From: Sclerotinia nivalis
Taxonomy: Eukaryota > Ascomycota > Leotiomycetes > Helotiales > Sclerotiniaceae
DNA length: 64,000 bases
Direction of reading: 5' to 3'
Assembly: GCA_029531795.1 (NCBI GenBank)
Contig: JAPEIS010000014.1
Span: 1,922,001-1,986,000 of the forward strand
Shown here: positions 12,235 through 23,197 of the stretch, piece by piece
How positions within the stretch are numbered: position 1 is the first letter of the stretch
How the letters are laid out: each line of letters opens with the position of its first letter
The notes under the pieces: generated by a model
Seen by the model: the letters and a program-made list of their open reading frames with translations, nothing else
Database searches by the model: none
Told to the model about the DNA's origin: nothing
Made by a program: the position numbers and the translations under genes

Positions 12235-13589
12235 TCAATGGCGCTTCATTGATCTTCTTTTCTTCAATCCCCTCTTTTGATTGACTGGGCCGGGTCCAAA
12301 GTCCGGTTGTCCTCCTAGCGTACCCAATATATCTCCCACGTAATTAGTAGCCTCAACGCCAGCAGCAAATGTACTATTCCAACCGCTCAAAATACCCTCA
12401 ACCACCTTGATACCAGCTAAATAAATATTTTTGATAGAGGGGTCATATCCCTGGTTTTGCAAGAAAAGGTTGTCTAATATGCTCTGGCCAGCATGAGGAC
12501 GATCGAAGTCTGATGCGGTACGCATGATGATGATGCGGGAGAAATCCACAAGATTGTTAGTGGCGGCTCGAAGAAGAGCTTCAAGTGTGGCATTGTCTTC
12601 TTGTTGCGCGGTGCAGTAAATACCACTACCGTTGGTCCAAATAGAAGTAGTATTCTCGAAAGCGTCGGCGAGTAGTTCTCCGGTGAAGTAGACATCAGAC
12701 GTTGCAGTATCACATGCTACAACTGAAGGTGGTTGACCACCGAGAGCAAATGCTTCAGTGGCGCTGTAAAGAGCTCGATAGCTCATCGCGTCGGCTGTAT
12801 CATTAAGGGTGGCTGTGCGGGCGAACGACATGGCAATTTGTCGCAGTGCTTCGTTGACTTCAAATACCTCAGTGCCGTAGATCTCAACTATGTTATCTGT
12901 AGGTGAAGTCGCTCCTTGAGGCCAATAACCAGTGGTCCAGTTAGAGGGTATCTCTCGGGCATCCATTTCGTACTGTAAGGCTACAGACACAGCATATCGA
13001 GCGAAGGTTACAGACTTGAAGGGTGTCAGTACAAGGTCTGCACGGGCATGCCTTTAATACTTACACCAATAGTAGCCACCTTGGGAGAGACACCTGCAAT
13101 ACCCGCAATCAGAAAGTAAGTTTGGCTCAAATCGAATAGTGGTGAGTTTGCTATCGAGTTAATTGTAACAGCCGCGTTAATTTCTAAACTAGTTAGCTAG
13201 GATAAAGCAAACCATTTTCAATCAAAAAGATCTTCTTACCTCCCTCGCCAGTTATGACCTGGCAAATTTCTCCATCTGCTGTACAATGCACCTGCGGAAA
13301 CAGCGGGGAAATCCCAGGAACGGTGATATTTCGAGCCAAAATATCGAATTCTGGAATTCCATACCAGGCTCCTCCTTCATCTGAAAACTACGTTTTGATG
13401 TCAATGGACTGAGCCTCAAAAGACGATTCGCTTACTTACCATATCTACGATGAAAACTTTTGGGGTGATGAGTTCGGAGTGTGTGCCATTTGCAGATCTT
13501 GCATGAGGTTGCGAAGAGACATCTCGAGTTCGTGAAGCTGCGGTGAGGGAACTCAGATACACCGCTGTGATGAGAATGGGAAGATACAT
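12235..13589 (-). CDS. Purine nucleoside permease (NUP) family protein
   Basis: Four exons on the minus strand: 13589-13440, 13387-13240, 13183-13065, 13014-12235, total 399 codons with stop. The introns are 13388-13439, 13184-13239 and 13015-13064 (CTGAC branch). Sequence landmarks fit the fungal NUP family: a PKVFIVDM start of the core, AWYGIPEFD, TGEGEINAA, FLIAGIAGVSPK, then ALQYEMDAREIP and VFEVNEALR. Family members have been linked to nucleoside uptake in yeasts, yet the fold resembles nucleoside phosphorylases and the protein has a signal peptide (MYLPILITAVYLSSL) rather than many membrane helices, so a secreted nucleoside-binding or nucleoside-cleaving role is possible. The ATG at 13589 gives the signal peptide; longer in-frame sequence upstream has no ATG. 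The extreme C-terminus is unusually basic (KRGLKKRRSMKRH). Confidence 0.88.
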
Positions 13590-14312
13590 ATTGAATAATT
13601 CAGATAAGAAAGCATAGGATGAAAAGATCGAGAGCAAAGAGGCAAACAAGATGTGAAATTTCTTTGGCTTCGTTATCTATATAGCAACTACTTGTAGAGT
13701 TCTTGACGCCTTTCTTTAAAATTAAGATGTCATTAGCAAGTGGGCATGTTGATCGATGAAAACAAATTAGCTTTGCATCTAGATTTAGTGGGGTGGAGGC
13801 ATGCTTATCTGCAGATTAGACAGGGGCCCTTGTCGTCTAGATATGATAAGAGACTAAGATTAATGGGATGGGAATAAGAAGATGATATGATGAGAATAGA
13901 ATTACTTGATTTATTTATTATTCGATTTTCTAGATTAGAGAAATCTTATATAGATTAAATAGATAGTTATCTTAACGAAATATTTTGTATATCGATAACT
14001 TATAAAGATTAGATTCGATTGATAAAAGTCAGTCTTATTGATTGTAATGATCTATAAGGTTTAGAAAAACCTTCATTCTAAATTTCTAATATAATAGCAC
14101 ATGCTCTATAAAATTCTGTAAGGAATTATGGATTTTGCCATGACGAGAAGTCTACCCCTTAGCCTTGAAATCCACTCTTGATCTGATAAAGATTTTAGGT
14201 ACACTGGTCTACATACAATCGACTAAATAAACTATACACCAAAGTCTTCTAATTTCTAGACCTCATAACACTCTTCAATGTACCAATTCAGATTTAACAA
14301 TCGAATGATACT
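13590..14312. other. Intergenic, nothing recognised
   Basis: Upstream flank of the NUP gene. It contains an AT-rich block at about 13900-14110 with TTTATTTATTATTCG-like tracts. No gene seen. Confidence 0.45.
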
Positions 14313-15453
14313 TCAGTTTGAATGCTTTTGCATGAGTATATTGAGCATTTGTTGAGCGAGAAGGCGGTCTTGAGCAGTTGCTTGCGCACCAGCTTCTAGA
14401 GCTACTTAGTTTGCGGGGTTTGAGACTGGAAAGGCAGGCAGAGGCAGAAGAAGTAGGTTTATTACTGCGGGGATAATGAGAACGCGCACAAATAGCTAAT
14501 TCGGCGAGTATGGTGCTGGATGCATGCGCTTTTGACCTTCTGCCATGTAGGGTATTTCAATATCGACCACTTCGTAACTTGGTTTGTTTGATAATGATCT
14601 ATGGCTTTTTGGCATGTTTTGGCAAATAGCAATGATTGAATAATCGGCCCGCGCGAACCATGTTTTATACATACCTATCGTTTTCATCTGCGGAGTCGTC
14701 GTGGAAGCTGTGCTTGGAGGCGCGAATAATTGACCTGCTACATCTGACGGTTCCGGTTGTGCAAGAACTCGATATGTTGCTTTGAGATCTAACATGGTAG
14801 CTGACAAAGGGCCGGTCGTTATGGCAGTGCTTCCTGTATTTTCCAATCGTCTAAATGTTGGTTTCAATCCATACATTCCGCAGAATGCGGAGGGAATACG
14901 AACTACTTCTCCGCCAGCACCATGGGTATCAAACCTGCTGCTACAGCGTAGGCTGGGCCAAATGAAGAGCTACCTGTGTAATGGTTCTTGGTATATGGAA
15001 TTCGAGGCGTTCCTCAGATGAGATTAAAGCCTGTAGTGTCGTACCATATTCGTATACGTTCGTTTTACCAAGCGTAATTGCTCCACACTCTTCTAGTTTC
15101 TGGATCGGCCAGGTAGTTGTTTTTGATATAGGGAAGAGCTCTTCATTTGCAGCTCGACCGAAGGTCATTCGATAGCCAGTTACATCCGATACATCTTTGA
15201 TAGCTGTCGCATCGAGTAGCCCTAGAGGCTCGCCTGCAGCATAGCGGGCTGTGAACTTTTCAGCTGCTGCAGGGACGGTTGATACATCTTTTCATGTAGA
15301 GGGAATAGAGTAGTGAGATAGAGACGCGATATTTCGGCGGATGAGGTAAAGTAGTGATTTACACAATGCGAGAATAGTTAGTTTTCCAGTAAGCCACTTC
15401 GTATGATAATCCTCTGCTGTATATTGTCGACCGGAAAAATCTCTGGAAATAAC
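14313..15453 (-). pseudogene. Decayed amidase (amidase-signature family)
   Basis: Read on the minus strand, fragments in different frames line up in amidase order. SGRQYTAEDYH (near 15440) and a TGA-interrupted stretch come first, then EPLGLLDATAIKDVSDVTGY with the family IKD lysine. Next come KLEECGAITLGKTNVYEYG, a damaged glycine-serine loop (TGSSSFGPAYAVAAGLIP), a frameshift near 14905, and GGEVVRIPSAFCGMYGLKP. YEVVDIEIPYMAEGQK follows, then another frameshift near 14523 and ILAELAICA, and finally a TAA-interrupted piece (GAQATAQDRLLAQQM) ending at 14313. At least two stops and two frameshifts are visible, and the normal C-terminal part is missing. A splice-acceptor-like CAG sits just upstream of 15453. 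A possible N-terminal scrap lies at 15730-15954. Family identity is clear; the gene cannot encode a working enzyme. Confidence 0.8.
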
Positions 15454-16022
15454 CTGGAAAGACATTAGGTCAATATTTGTATGGAGAATCCGCTTGGATT
15501 GCTAAAGGGCTAAGAGTAGGCTAGTGATGTCAGATACGCGATCGGTGACTATTTAAAAAAAAGATTCCGTACATTCATCTTGCTTTGGAATCTCCCAAGT
15601 CAAAATCTTTTAGTATAGTGAAGCCTGCATTGTTGTTTATCAACTTTGAATGAACTCAAATTTGGATACTCTTGTCATTGCTGGTTAGCATTTACGCATT
15701 GCCAAGATGGGTTATTGCCCTACTTAAATCTATCCTAGAATAATCAATGTTATGCCGTTCTGGATCTTGGGGCCTTCTACTGGATTTAGATAGCCGAAGA
15801 AGCGACGATGAGAATTGCCTTGAGGACTTGTCGGGACTTGTCGGCTCAGACATATTGATGTCTTGATCGAGGGGATCTGGATTAGTTCCTGGTGACTGCG
15901 GCGTTCAGCCAAGAATATCTCTCTAAGATTTGTCTGCCATTCATCTATATACAAGCGGACCGACCGTTACTTCTAATATAAACTTGGACGTTTGCTTTGA
16001 TTTTCCGGTACGAAAATATACC
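15454..16022. other. Upstream flank of the amidase relic
   Basis: The minus-strand frame at 15954-15730 contains an EWQTNLREIFLAERRSHQE-like start that could be the amidase N-terminus, but the link to the rest of the relic is not clear. Nothing else recognised. Confidence 0.3.
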
Positions 16023-16268
16023 CAATTATTTCCTTATTTTACGCTTCAGTGTTTGTAAGGTGGGGTTCATCCCCCAGGATTAGTTTTCACTTCCTCTATT
16101 CAACACAAAAGATTGAGTTCATTTCAATTGCTCAAATCATGTATCTAACTAGGTCAATAAGCCAGCTTATCTTCATTATATTATTTGTTAGGAGTTCGGA
16201 AGAGCTACAAGCCGTCTTAGATAGCCTTAGACTCAGTGTAGACGTTAATTTAATCAATCAATCAATCA
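16023..16268 (+). mobile_element. 3' tail of a LINE (non-LTR) retrotransposon, strongly 5'-truncated
   Basis: This stretch matches the end of the longer LINE fragment at 31985-32818. Shared blocks include GTAAGGTGGG, GATTAGTTTTCACTTCC, GCCGTCTTAGATAG and CTTAGACTCAGTGTAGACG, followed by a terminal (AATC)n run at about 16252-16268. The short tandem tail and missing 5' part are typical of aborted LINE reverse transcription. It sits about 200 bp upstream of the first deaminase-like gene and could bring in regulatory sequence, but nothing shows that it does. Confidence 0.75.
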
Positions 16269-16289
16269 TATACCCAATTAGCATAACCA

Positions 16290-16306
16290 CACGTGCATAG
16301 CACGTG
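16290..16306. promoter_or_regulatory. Paired CACGTG E-boxes upstream of the first deaminase-like gene
   Basis: CACGTG occurs at 16290-16295 and again at 16301-16306, 11 bp centre to centre, which is about one helical turn. CACGTG is the core site of fungal bHLH regulators of the Pho4 and Cbf1 type. The pair lies between the LINE tail and the coding start. Binding is inferred from the sequence alone. Confidence 0.4.
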
Positions 16307-16457
16307 AGTTTCATGTTGTGCGACCATTGTACCAAAAAGCTGACTCAGGTTGCCAACACACATGAGGGGTAATACAGAGAACACACAGAATAAACACGCG
16401 CACTCGACCTTTTGTAAATTCAAAAACGAACTAAAAGAAGCACGCCTGGACGCAACG

Positions 16458-17988
16458 ATGGTTCGAAAGAATGGGCCCAAAATGCCGCAAGGTCCCAGAA
16501 AGCAGAAATCTCGACGAGGACAGCGTTTGCGAGCTGCTAAGACGACAAGGAAGACAAGGAAGGCAAGGAACATTGGTAATGAGGTTTTAAAAGCAATGAA
16601 AACGATACCTGTAGCACAAGGACCGATTATGAGGTGGACCGATGGAACTATGCAGGCAGCAGTTGAGAAAGGAAGATTAGAAACTACCCTCACACCAGAT
16701 ATTGAGGTTAAAGAGATAAGCAAGGATTTTTCTGTGGTACAAGAACAGGCCGTCATAGTTGATCTTGAAAGTTTGGACCAAAAAGACCCAAACGACGGGC
16801 AAGCACGCGAGTCTATCCCTGACTTTAAGGAGGAAAATGATCCTGAGGTAGTGGATTTGTCTACACAAGTTGAATTCCATACCGAGTTTTTTAATAGCGT
16901 TTTACATTCGGTGAATGAGATCAAGCAAATGATGGAACGGAATGAAGAGAATCAGGAGAGAAGACACCAAGAACTATGCGCCATTTTCATGAAACGGAGA
17001 GATGCGGAAACCGAAAGCCTTGTATGCAGCAGTGCAGAAATTCAGACGAGCCAAAATTCTAGTAGATATTCAGAGGAGAGCAGAGAAAGCGAGTCTTACA
17101 ATGCCGATACTGGAGTTGAAGACTCTGTCGCCCGTACTCCTGGCGGTTTTGCCAATATTGATGCCAAGACTCTAGATTCTGTCGACCGCTCCCTCGATCC
17201 ATTCGCCGATAGTATTGATGTTTTGATCTATACACTTGAAAAGACGAGTCTCAAGCCTTCGCACGATATGAAAGATTTTGGACCCCCCAATCCCGATCAG
17301 TCACGCTGGTTTCGATATCACCAAAATACCACTGGTCATTATGTTGAATTATGTCAGCTTGTGCCGCAGGTAGTGCAAAGCTATCCTGTACCAAGAGAGA
17401 AAGCAGCAATAGGTTAGTGGCTTCTAAACTCAGGAACTGAGACTTTCTCCTCGTAGTTTTTGCAAGCCGCTGACATTCCGCCACTAAGCTCGTCTCAATA
17501 TAAATGGTTCTCATATATGCACCGCAGTTAGTGGTTGGAATACCCCCTATCCGAAAGACGACATCATTTCAAACAATTTTTGGACGTTACAAGTAGAAGA
17601 AATTTGCAAGATAATCAACCACAGCCTACCTGATTGGAGTGAGACATTAGACTATGGGTTTCCGGGCAGGTATCATGCATGCCATGCAGAAAAGCAACTG
17701 ATAGCTTGGTATCTTTACGAGAATACATTCGCAAATTATCAAGTCAACATAGAATCACCGTATGCACTACCTTACCGAGAAATCAAATATTCGGCTCCAC
17801 GAGGGGCGCTTATAGTCGTCAGTCGACAGATATGCGAGGATTGTAAGATATTCATCGAGAAGGTCAAGACACACTTTGGGATCCCTGATCACTTCCATGT
17901 AGAATCCCGGATTTGCCCTGAGGATATATTTGACACAGAGAAACCCAACAAATTACTGCAGAGTTGTAATGAATGGAGAACTTCTTGA
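16458..17988 (+). CDS. Deaminase-like protein 1 (HxE..CxxC zinc signature)
   Basis: Two exons, 16458-17412 and 17489-17988, encode 484 residues. The intron 17413-17488 begins GTTAGT and has CGCTGAC 12 nt before its AG; this position corresponds to the intron of the neighbouring paralogue. An in-frame ATG at 16362 could add 32 residues; I chose 16458 for its CAACGATGG context. The N-terminus is strongly basic (RKQKSRRGQRLRAAK), like a nuclear localisation signal. The middle is low-complexity and acidic. The C-terminal ~110 residues carry CHAEKQLIAWYL (His384, Glu386) and ICEDCKIF (Cys434, Cys437), the zinc-ligand and proton-shuttle layout of cytidine-deaminase-fold enzymes. The spacing and HAEKQL..CEDCK wording recall the DYW-type deaminases. 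Substrate unknown; a nucleic acid is an inference from the basic N-terminus. Confidence 0.7.
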
Positions 17989-18989
17989 CTCCTTGGTGAT
18001 CCTTTGACGAGATAATGTCCAAAAGAAGTGTAAAGTTCATCGGAAAATATTATTCCAAAATTGGGGGTTACCGCGATAGCTACTTCAAATAGTTTGAACT
18101 AAACATTTGCCAAAAAGTTTTACCTTAGCCGTCGACAGAAAGTCAAGAATAGATTAATCAAAAGCACTGCTGAAACCACTCAACAGTGAGTATCTGTCCA
18201 TGAGAGAATATACAGTACCAATAACGGACTTCCCCACACAGTAAACTTGTTCATGATGTGCGACCATTCATAATTAATGGTGGAAAGCTGATTTACATTT
18301 CCAGCTAGAGTTAGTGGTAAAGAATTTAATTGCCACCTCAAAATTGTACAGTTTCAAATACAGGGTTGAAGGATCTGAGCCAGAACATCATCAATTACGC
18401 CTCTGTACCAAATAATGGCCCAGGTAAATACAGTGCTAAACGAAGCCAGCAGAGAAGCAAAGGCTTGCTTTGAAAAGCGACGGTTTGAAGGCGGCCGGCC
18501 AGGATGAGAAGACTGTAACCACTGGGCTTAAATTACGAGGACGGCAATAGGTTTGGTGATATTGAGAACAAAAAGAAGACAAAAGTGGCCAGAAATGGGC
18601 TCAGTTTGCACCAGCTGAGGAATCAGATAAATTAGGTGGAAAAATCTGCCTAAAATGGGCTGAGAAGCTGGGATCCTCGAATCTAGTGTGTTATTGTCAT
18701 GTTATGCGAAGCTCATCATTTCGCTAAGCAACTATGTTGGACAAAGTCCTTCAGCAAGTACTTTCTAACTTTCTATGCTTCAGGATATACAACAATGTGA
18801 ACTCCTACATAGATACATCTATATTACACATGCTATGCTGCGTAACCATCCATAGTGGTAGGAGGCTGACTGAAGCTGACTCAGATTGCCAGCCAACACG
18901 GCTCTGTTGAGAGCCTAGAGAGATCACAGAAAAATGTTTGTTTGTTCATACATACCACCAAACATTATATAAAGATTGAGAAACATATA
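17989..18989. other. Spacer between tandem deaminase-like genes, with copies of upstream sequence
   Basis: About 1 kb. It contains GTGCGACCATT near 18257, also found at 16319 upstream of gene 1, and AGCTGACTCAG with TTGCCA near 18870, also found near 16338. A short frame at 18416 (ATGGCCCAG..) opens 30 codons rich in Glu, Ala and Arg before a stop. The pattern suggests that tandem duplication carried promoter sequence along, and perhaps left an extra decayed gene copy. Confidence 0.4.
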
Positions 18990-20475
18990 ATGTCCCAAGA
19001 CAACAAAGGCTCAGACTATACTCTTGATAATTCTGTGGTCCGGAATGACGATTCGAATATGAAGTGCGATTCAGGCAAAGTCGGAGCCTGTGATGGGCCA
19101 CAAGGCGCAGCTGAAGATAGACAGAAGAAACAACATGAGGAATATAATCGAAAGGAAGCCGCAATCCAGAAGGGAATACCCGAAATCACTACATCCTCCC
19201 GCGTTAGGAGTGTATGGAGTAGTCTTTATCCAGGACACCATAATAAGGGGAGCCCAAAGAAGATCAAGGATACGACCGACGAAGTTGATATACTAGCTCA
19301 GTCAATTTCGAAGCTCACAACATCCGAGAAAGAAAAAACATTTGAAGAAACCTTCGCCGAGTTAAAACTTTTGCCTAATCCCACGATGAAGTACTTCTAT
19401 TCGCTAGATATACTACATGAATTTGCAGCACTAGAAGATATTTTCCGGGATTTAGAGGGTTCGATTATGAGAGCTCCGAATGGAGAAGAGAGAGTTGGCA
19501 ATCAAAGCATAACTACCAAGCAATGGAATAGCGCTCGCTTGTCATTGATGAAAGCATATCTGTTGGGATGCGCAAGCGTACTTGCTTTCCCTGAAATTGC
19601 AGAAAAGCTCGCAGCACAACATAATACGGAGGGAAAGCATTGCGAGATGTCTGTTACTTCGGTTGGAACTGCAACCGATAGCCTCATAGATGACACGGCA
19701 ATTTATGCATCGACACTATGTAAAAAGTTTTCTGACGAATTAGCTCCTTTTCAAAAAGTCGATATTGACGAAAAGCCTACCCAGCATGCACGTGGCCGAT
19801 CAACTTGGTTTGAAATCGTACCAGATTCGCGACCCGGACGAAGTTTGTACTACAATATCGACCTATTTGAGCGGGTGCATACATTCCCATTGAAAAAGTT
19901 CAAGGAAAGTTCTTATGAGAAGACTGTAGGTGAGTTTTACTCTATTAAATCCTGTGTCATCGGAGCGCCTTTGTATTGACCATTTTCATCTAGGACGCTT
20001 ATATAGACCAATTCAAACGTTGATCGACAAGTTTGAATCGATCAATGCTATCAGTGGTTGGGATCGCCTGTTATCGGAAACCGAATGCCCGGATGCATTT
20101 ATACCGAACAAAATATGGACCAAAAGAGTGCAGGAAATGTGTGTCGTTCTAGGCTATCGATTACCAGAGCATAAATACGATGAATATGGAAATCCCGGTA
20201 CTTATTATGCATGCCACGTCGAGAAACAACTCATCGCCTACTGGCTTTGTAGGCATGCCTTGAAGGACCGTCTCTTATGCGAAGGGGTTAGCTGGGATAA
20301 GAAAAACAACGAAACCATACTGCCAGAATGTTATAAAGGGCTTTATATGGTTGTGAGTAACGCTCCTTGCTACTGCTGTGCGACTTTTATGAATCACGTG
20401 GCGAAATATTATCAGATTTCCTTCATAGTTCATAGCTCAGGCAACACATTTCAATTTCCGTTTGATAGAGGATAA
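18990..20475 (+). CDS. Deaminase-like protein 2 (paralogue of the upstream gene)
   Basis: Two exons (18990-19929, 19994-20475) give 473 residues; the intron is 19930-19993 (GTGAGT..TAG) in the same place as in the upstream paralogue. The ATG at 18990 is the first in frame. The N-terminal half is charged and low-complexity, then comes a helical region, then the conserved core: SGWDRLL (compare SGWNTPY in gene 1), CHVEKQLIAYWL (His388, Glu390) and NAPCYCCATFM (Cys439, Cys442). These give the HxE..PCxxC layout of zinc-dependent deaminases. The alanine of the usual HAE is a valine here, which is tolerated in some families. The protein ends only ~30 residues after the cysteines, so the fold's last elements must be short. 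Same strand as its neighbour, about 1 kb apart. Activity and substrate are not shown. Confidence 0.7.
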
Positions 20476-21991
20476 TGTGAAAGGTTTGAGGAATAAGAAT
20501 GCGATCTATGCATTGAACAGAATGTTTGAAGGGTCTGAAATTTCTTTAGTAGGAAACTATGTCCTTGATTTCTTTTATTCGTAGTCTGTAGTATTGAATT
20601 AGAAAGGTTGCGTGGGAATGCACGCTCTCGCTGTTAGGGTATAATATGGCAGGTGCGACTGCACTCGTACGATAATGATAAATCAACCCTCTTTACACCT
20701 ACAATATAGAATCATTCAACGCCCGAATTATTTTGGCTTGATATCGGATCCAAAGCCCTGCTTAGGAGTATAGACCCAAAATTCCATAAGATCTTATCAA
20801 ATCGCAACTACATCTCAAAGTACTCTTCACAAATTGCATCCTCACATCACGTCATTCAAACGTTATAGATTTGACATAACGGCCATAACTTGACAGACCA
20901 TACGAAGCTCTTAAAACTACTCGTTGGATAGTAAATCTAAATCATATGATCAGGATTTTGTAAGATCTTAAATAAGATACTTGAAAAATTACAACACAAC
21001 TTCGAAAAGAACGAATCATGAAGCTCAAAATATTCCAAATGAAAATGGTATAGAGCGATGTGTTATTATTGATATAACATCTGATAGCGCAAAAAGCAGT
21101 TGATCAATGTAATTTCATAATGTATATAGTTCTGTTATCATTCCACAAGACTACATCATCCAAAGAAGATCTTCGACTTCGTGATGACTTCACAACAAAT
21201 CCAATATACATAACCAACAATAAACTAAACACATTCCATCAAAAGCCTGCTCGATCTCAAACCTCATACTTCAAGATCAACACCCGTGACTAAAAGTCCA
21301 AAAAAGAGCATTCATTCATCTCATCGCAAAACAAAATATATGCACATAACCAACTTAGTGATAGATCCACAAAATAACAGCCAACAAAACCCCACAAGAA
21401 CTTTCATATTTCATCATCTCATGACACTAGACCACGACAATAGTTTGATATATGCTGGTGGGATAATCAAACACTTGTTTCCTTTACAACGACAGTAATA
21501 TATCATACGAAATGTGAAGATTGCAAAAAATTGAGGATACATACCACTATCTACATGTGTATGTATATATGTATGTATCAATCATACCAAGCTCAAGCTC
21601 TTAAACAAATAAACACATCAAGAAAATACAGGAAAGGTGATTTATTCATTTATTCGTATATTCATATTACCCCCCTCCCGGCTCCCTTCCCCCCAATCAA
21701 ATAATAACACAAGAAGCAAATTTCATTTTGGGTATAATTGTCCACATCCATTCCTCCATCCATCCATCCATCCATCCTTCCTCCCTTCCCCATATTTTAT
21801 TTGTTCATCCCCTCGTCCATCCATATTCATCTCATAATTAGTCCCCGGTGCCAAACTCCATCCAAACGCCTTCTTCCCGCAAGTTTCATAACCATTATTT
21901 TCGAAATACATCGATGGAAGTGAAGAGACCATGTGTATCATCAAGTCGCGATGTATGTATGTATACATATAAGCAGCTCAGCTCAGTACAT
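20476..21991. other. Intergenic with short tandem repeats
   Basis: No gene seen. There is a TATGTATG-type run near 21555-21580 and a CCAT tetranucleotide array at 21755-21777. The right end is the 3' flank of the MARVEL-type gene. Confidence 0.45.
21755..21777. repeat. CCAT microsatellite
   Basis: Between five and six perfect CCAT units, in a pyrimidine-rich tract in the 3' flank of the minus-strand MARVEL-type gene. Confidence 0.8.
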
Positions 21992-22604
21992 CTAAACGGC
22001 GACTTCCATAGCAGGATCATGATGACTGTTATTCTTGCTGCTTCGCGAAACGTGCAATGCAGCCATGATAGTAGTAGCTAAGAACAACAACCTAATCACA
22101 CAAATTAGTTTCCACATCATAATAAAAACCCACGCACCCCTCAAAAAATAAAAAAATAAAAAATATACATACCACAAGAAAGCCGCAAAAACATCCCCCG
22201 CAATACTCGCCTGACAAACACTCCACTGACTATGTCCACAACCCACATTATTAAGCATAACGGCAAGAGCAATGAAACCGGCGAACCAAAAAATCATCGT
22301 CACCGCCTCGGCGAAAAGGATTCCGAATTTGTGGGCGGCGGAGGGGAAATGCGTGGGGGAGATGATGAGGTAGAGGAGGGCAAGGAGGGTCCAGACGGCG
22401 GCGAAGACGAGGAAGTTTACGGAGTCGGGGCTCCACCAGTAGGACCAGTCATCGGCGGCTGGAGGGCGCGGTGGTTAGTGAGGTGTATTTGTGGAAGGAG
22501 GAAGGAAGGATATGATTTGACTTACCATAGGCCATTAAGCCGAGCACGATGATAGCGAAGACCGCTTGCACGATGCGGAGAGGAAGGGTGTATGTGAACG
22601 CCAT
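21992..22604 (-). CDS. MARVEL-domain-like four-helix membrane protein
   Basis: Three exons on the minus strand: 22604-22526, 22458-22173, 22091-21992, giving 154 residues. The introns are 22459-22525 (GTAAGT..CCAG) and 22092-22172 (GTATGT..TTAG). Four hydrophobic segments are visible: RIVQAVFAIIVLGLMAY, FLVFAAVWTLLALLYLII, AVTMIFWFAGFIALAVML and a C-terminal one around AGDVFAAFLWLLFLATTIM. The second and third are separated by PTHFPSAAHKF, and a cysteine pair (GCGHSQWSVCQA) lies between helices three and four. This matches the small fungal MARVEL proteins, which are thought to act in membrane apposition and vesicle or eisosome-type domains. The tail (SRSSKNNSHHD) is cytosolic and polar. The family assignment rests on topology and motif style; the role is not known. 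Confidence 0.75.
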
Positions 22605-23197
22605 ATTGACTTTGGTTTTTCTTTTAGTTATGGATTCAATTCCAGCTGTGGTTTCAGTTGTGGTTTCAGTTGCGATATGAATATCGGTGGAAAGATAAGA
22701 TAAATATGAAGGATATTAGGATAATTTCGTATTGTAGATGGAGATCTCCAATATAAATAATAACGTTTGTGAAAAGATGGAAATATGGGGTGGGTATGGT
22801 TCAAGCTTTTGTTTAAAAAAAGATTAGATTAAGTTTTTGAGGGAGGCTGGTTGTGTGTGGGTCGTGTAGTTTGTTGTTATGTTTCAGTAGAAAAGTGATG
22901 AGATGTTCTTGGTGCTTGACCGAGTATATATACATAATGGAAAGAGGATCATCATACGGTTTTCTCTTTTCCCAGATATGTTAATCATTAATCATTATCG
23001 TATGTGAATGGTTGGCGCTGACAAGGGACAAATTTCAAGATTTTTTAAAGAAATGTTCTGTTTGGAATATTGAAGCTTGGCAATGATGACGTAGCAATTA
23101 GAATCATCGACTCTAAAATTCTTAGCTTGGTAACAGGGATTGGGTCCAGGTGAACATGGATTTAATTGCGACTTTAATTTATGGAGCCAATGAGCTG
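22605..23197. other. Intergenic, nothing recognised
   Basis: This holds the promoter side of the MARVEL-type gene, with a repeated GTGGTTTCAGTTG motif near 22645-22675, and the 3' flank of the next gene. No gene seen. Confidence 0.5.

Noticed and set aside
16262..16924. 220-codon minus-strand ORF opposite the first deaminase-like gene
   Set aside because: It overlaps the charged N-terminal exon of the sense gene and the LINE tail; composition is as expected for antisense of Lys/Arg/Glu codons.
22232..22552. Plus-strand Gly/Glu-rich ORF opposite the MARVEL-type gene
   Set aside because: Antisense shadow of a spliced gene with clear membrane helices.
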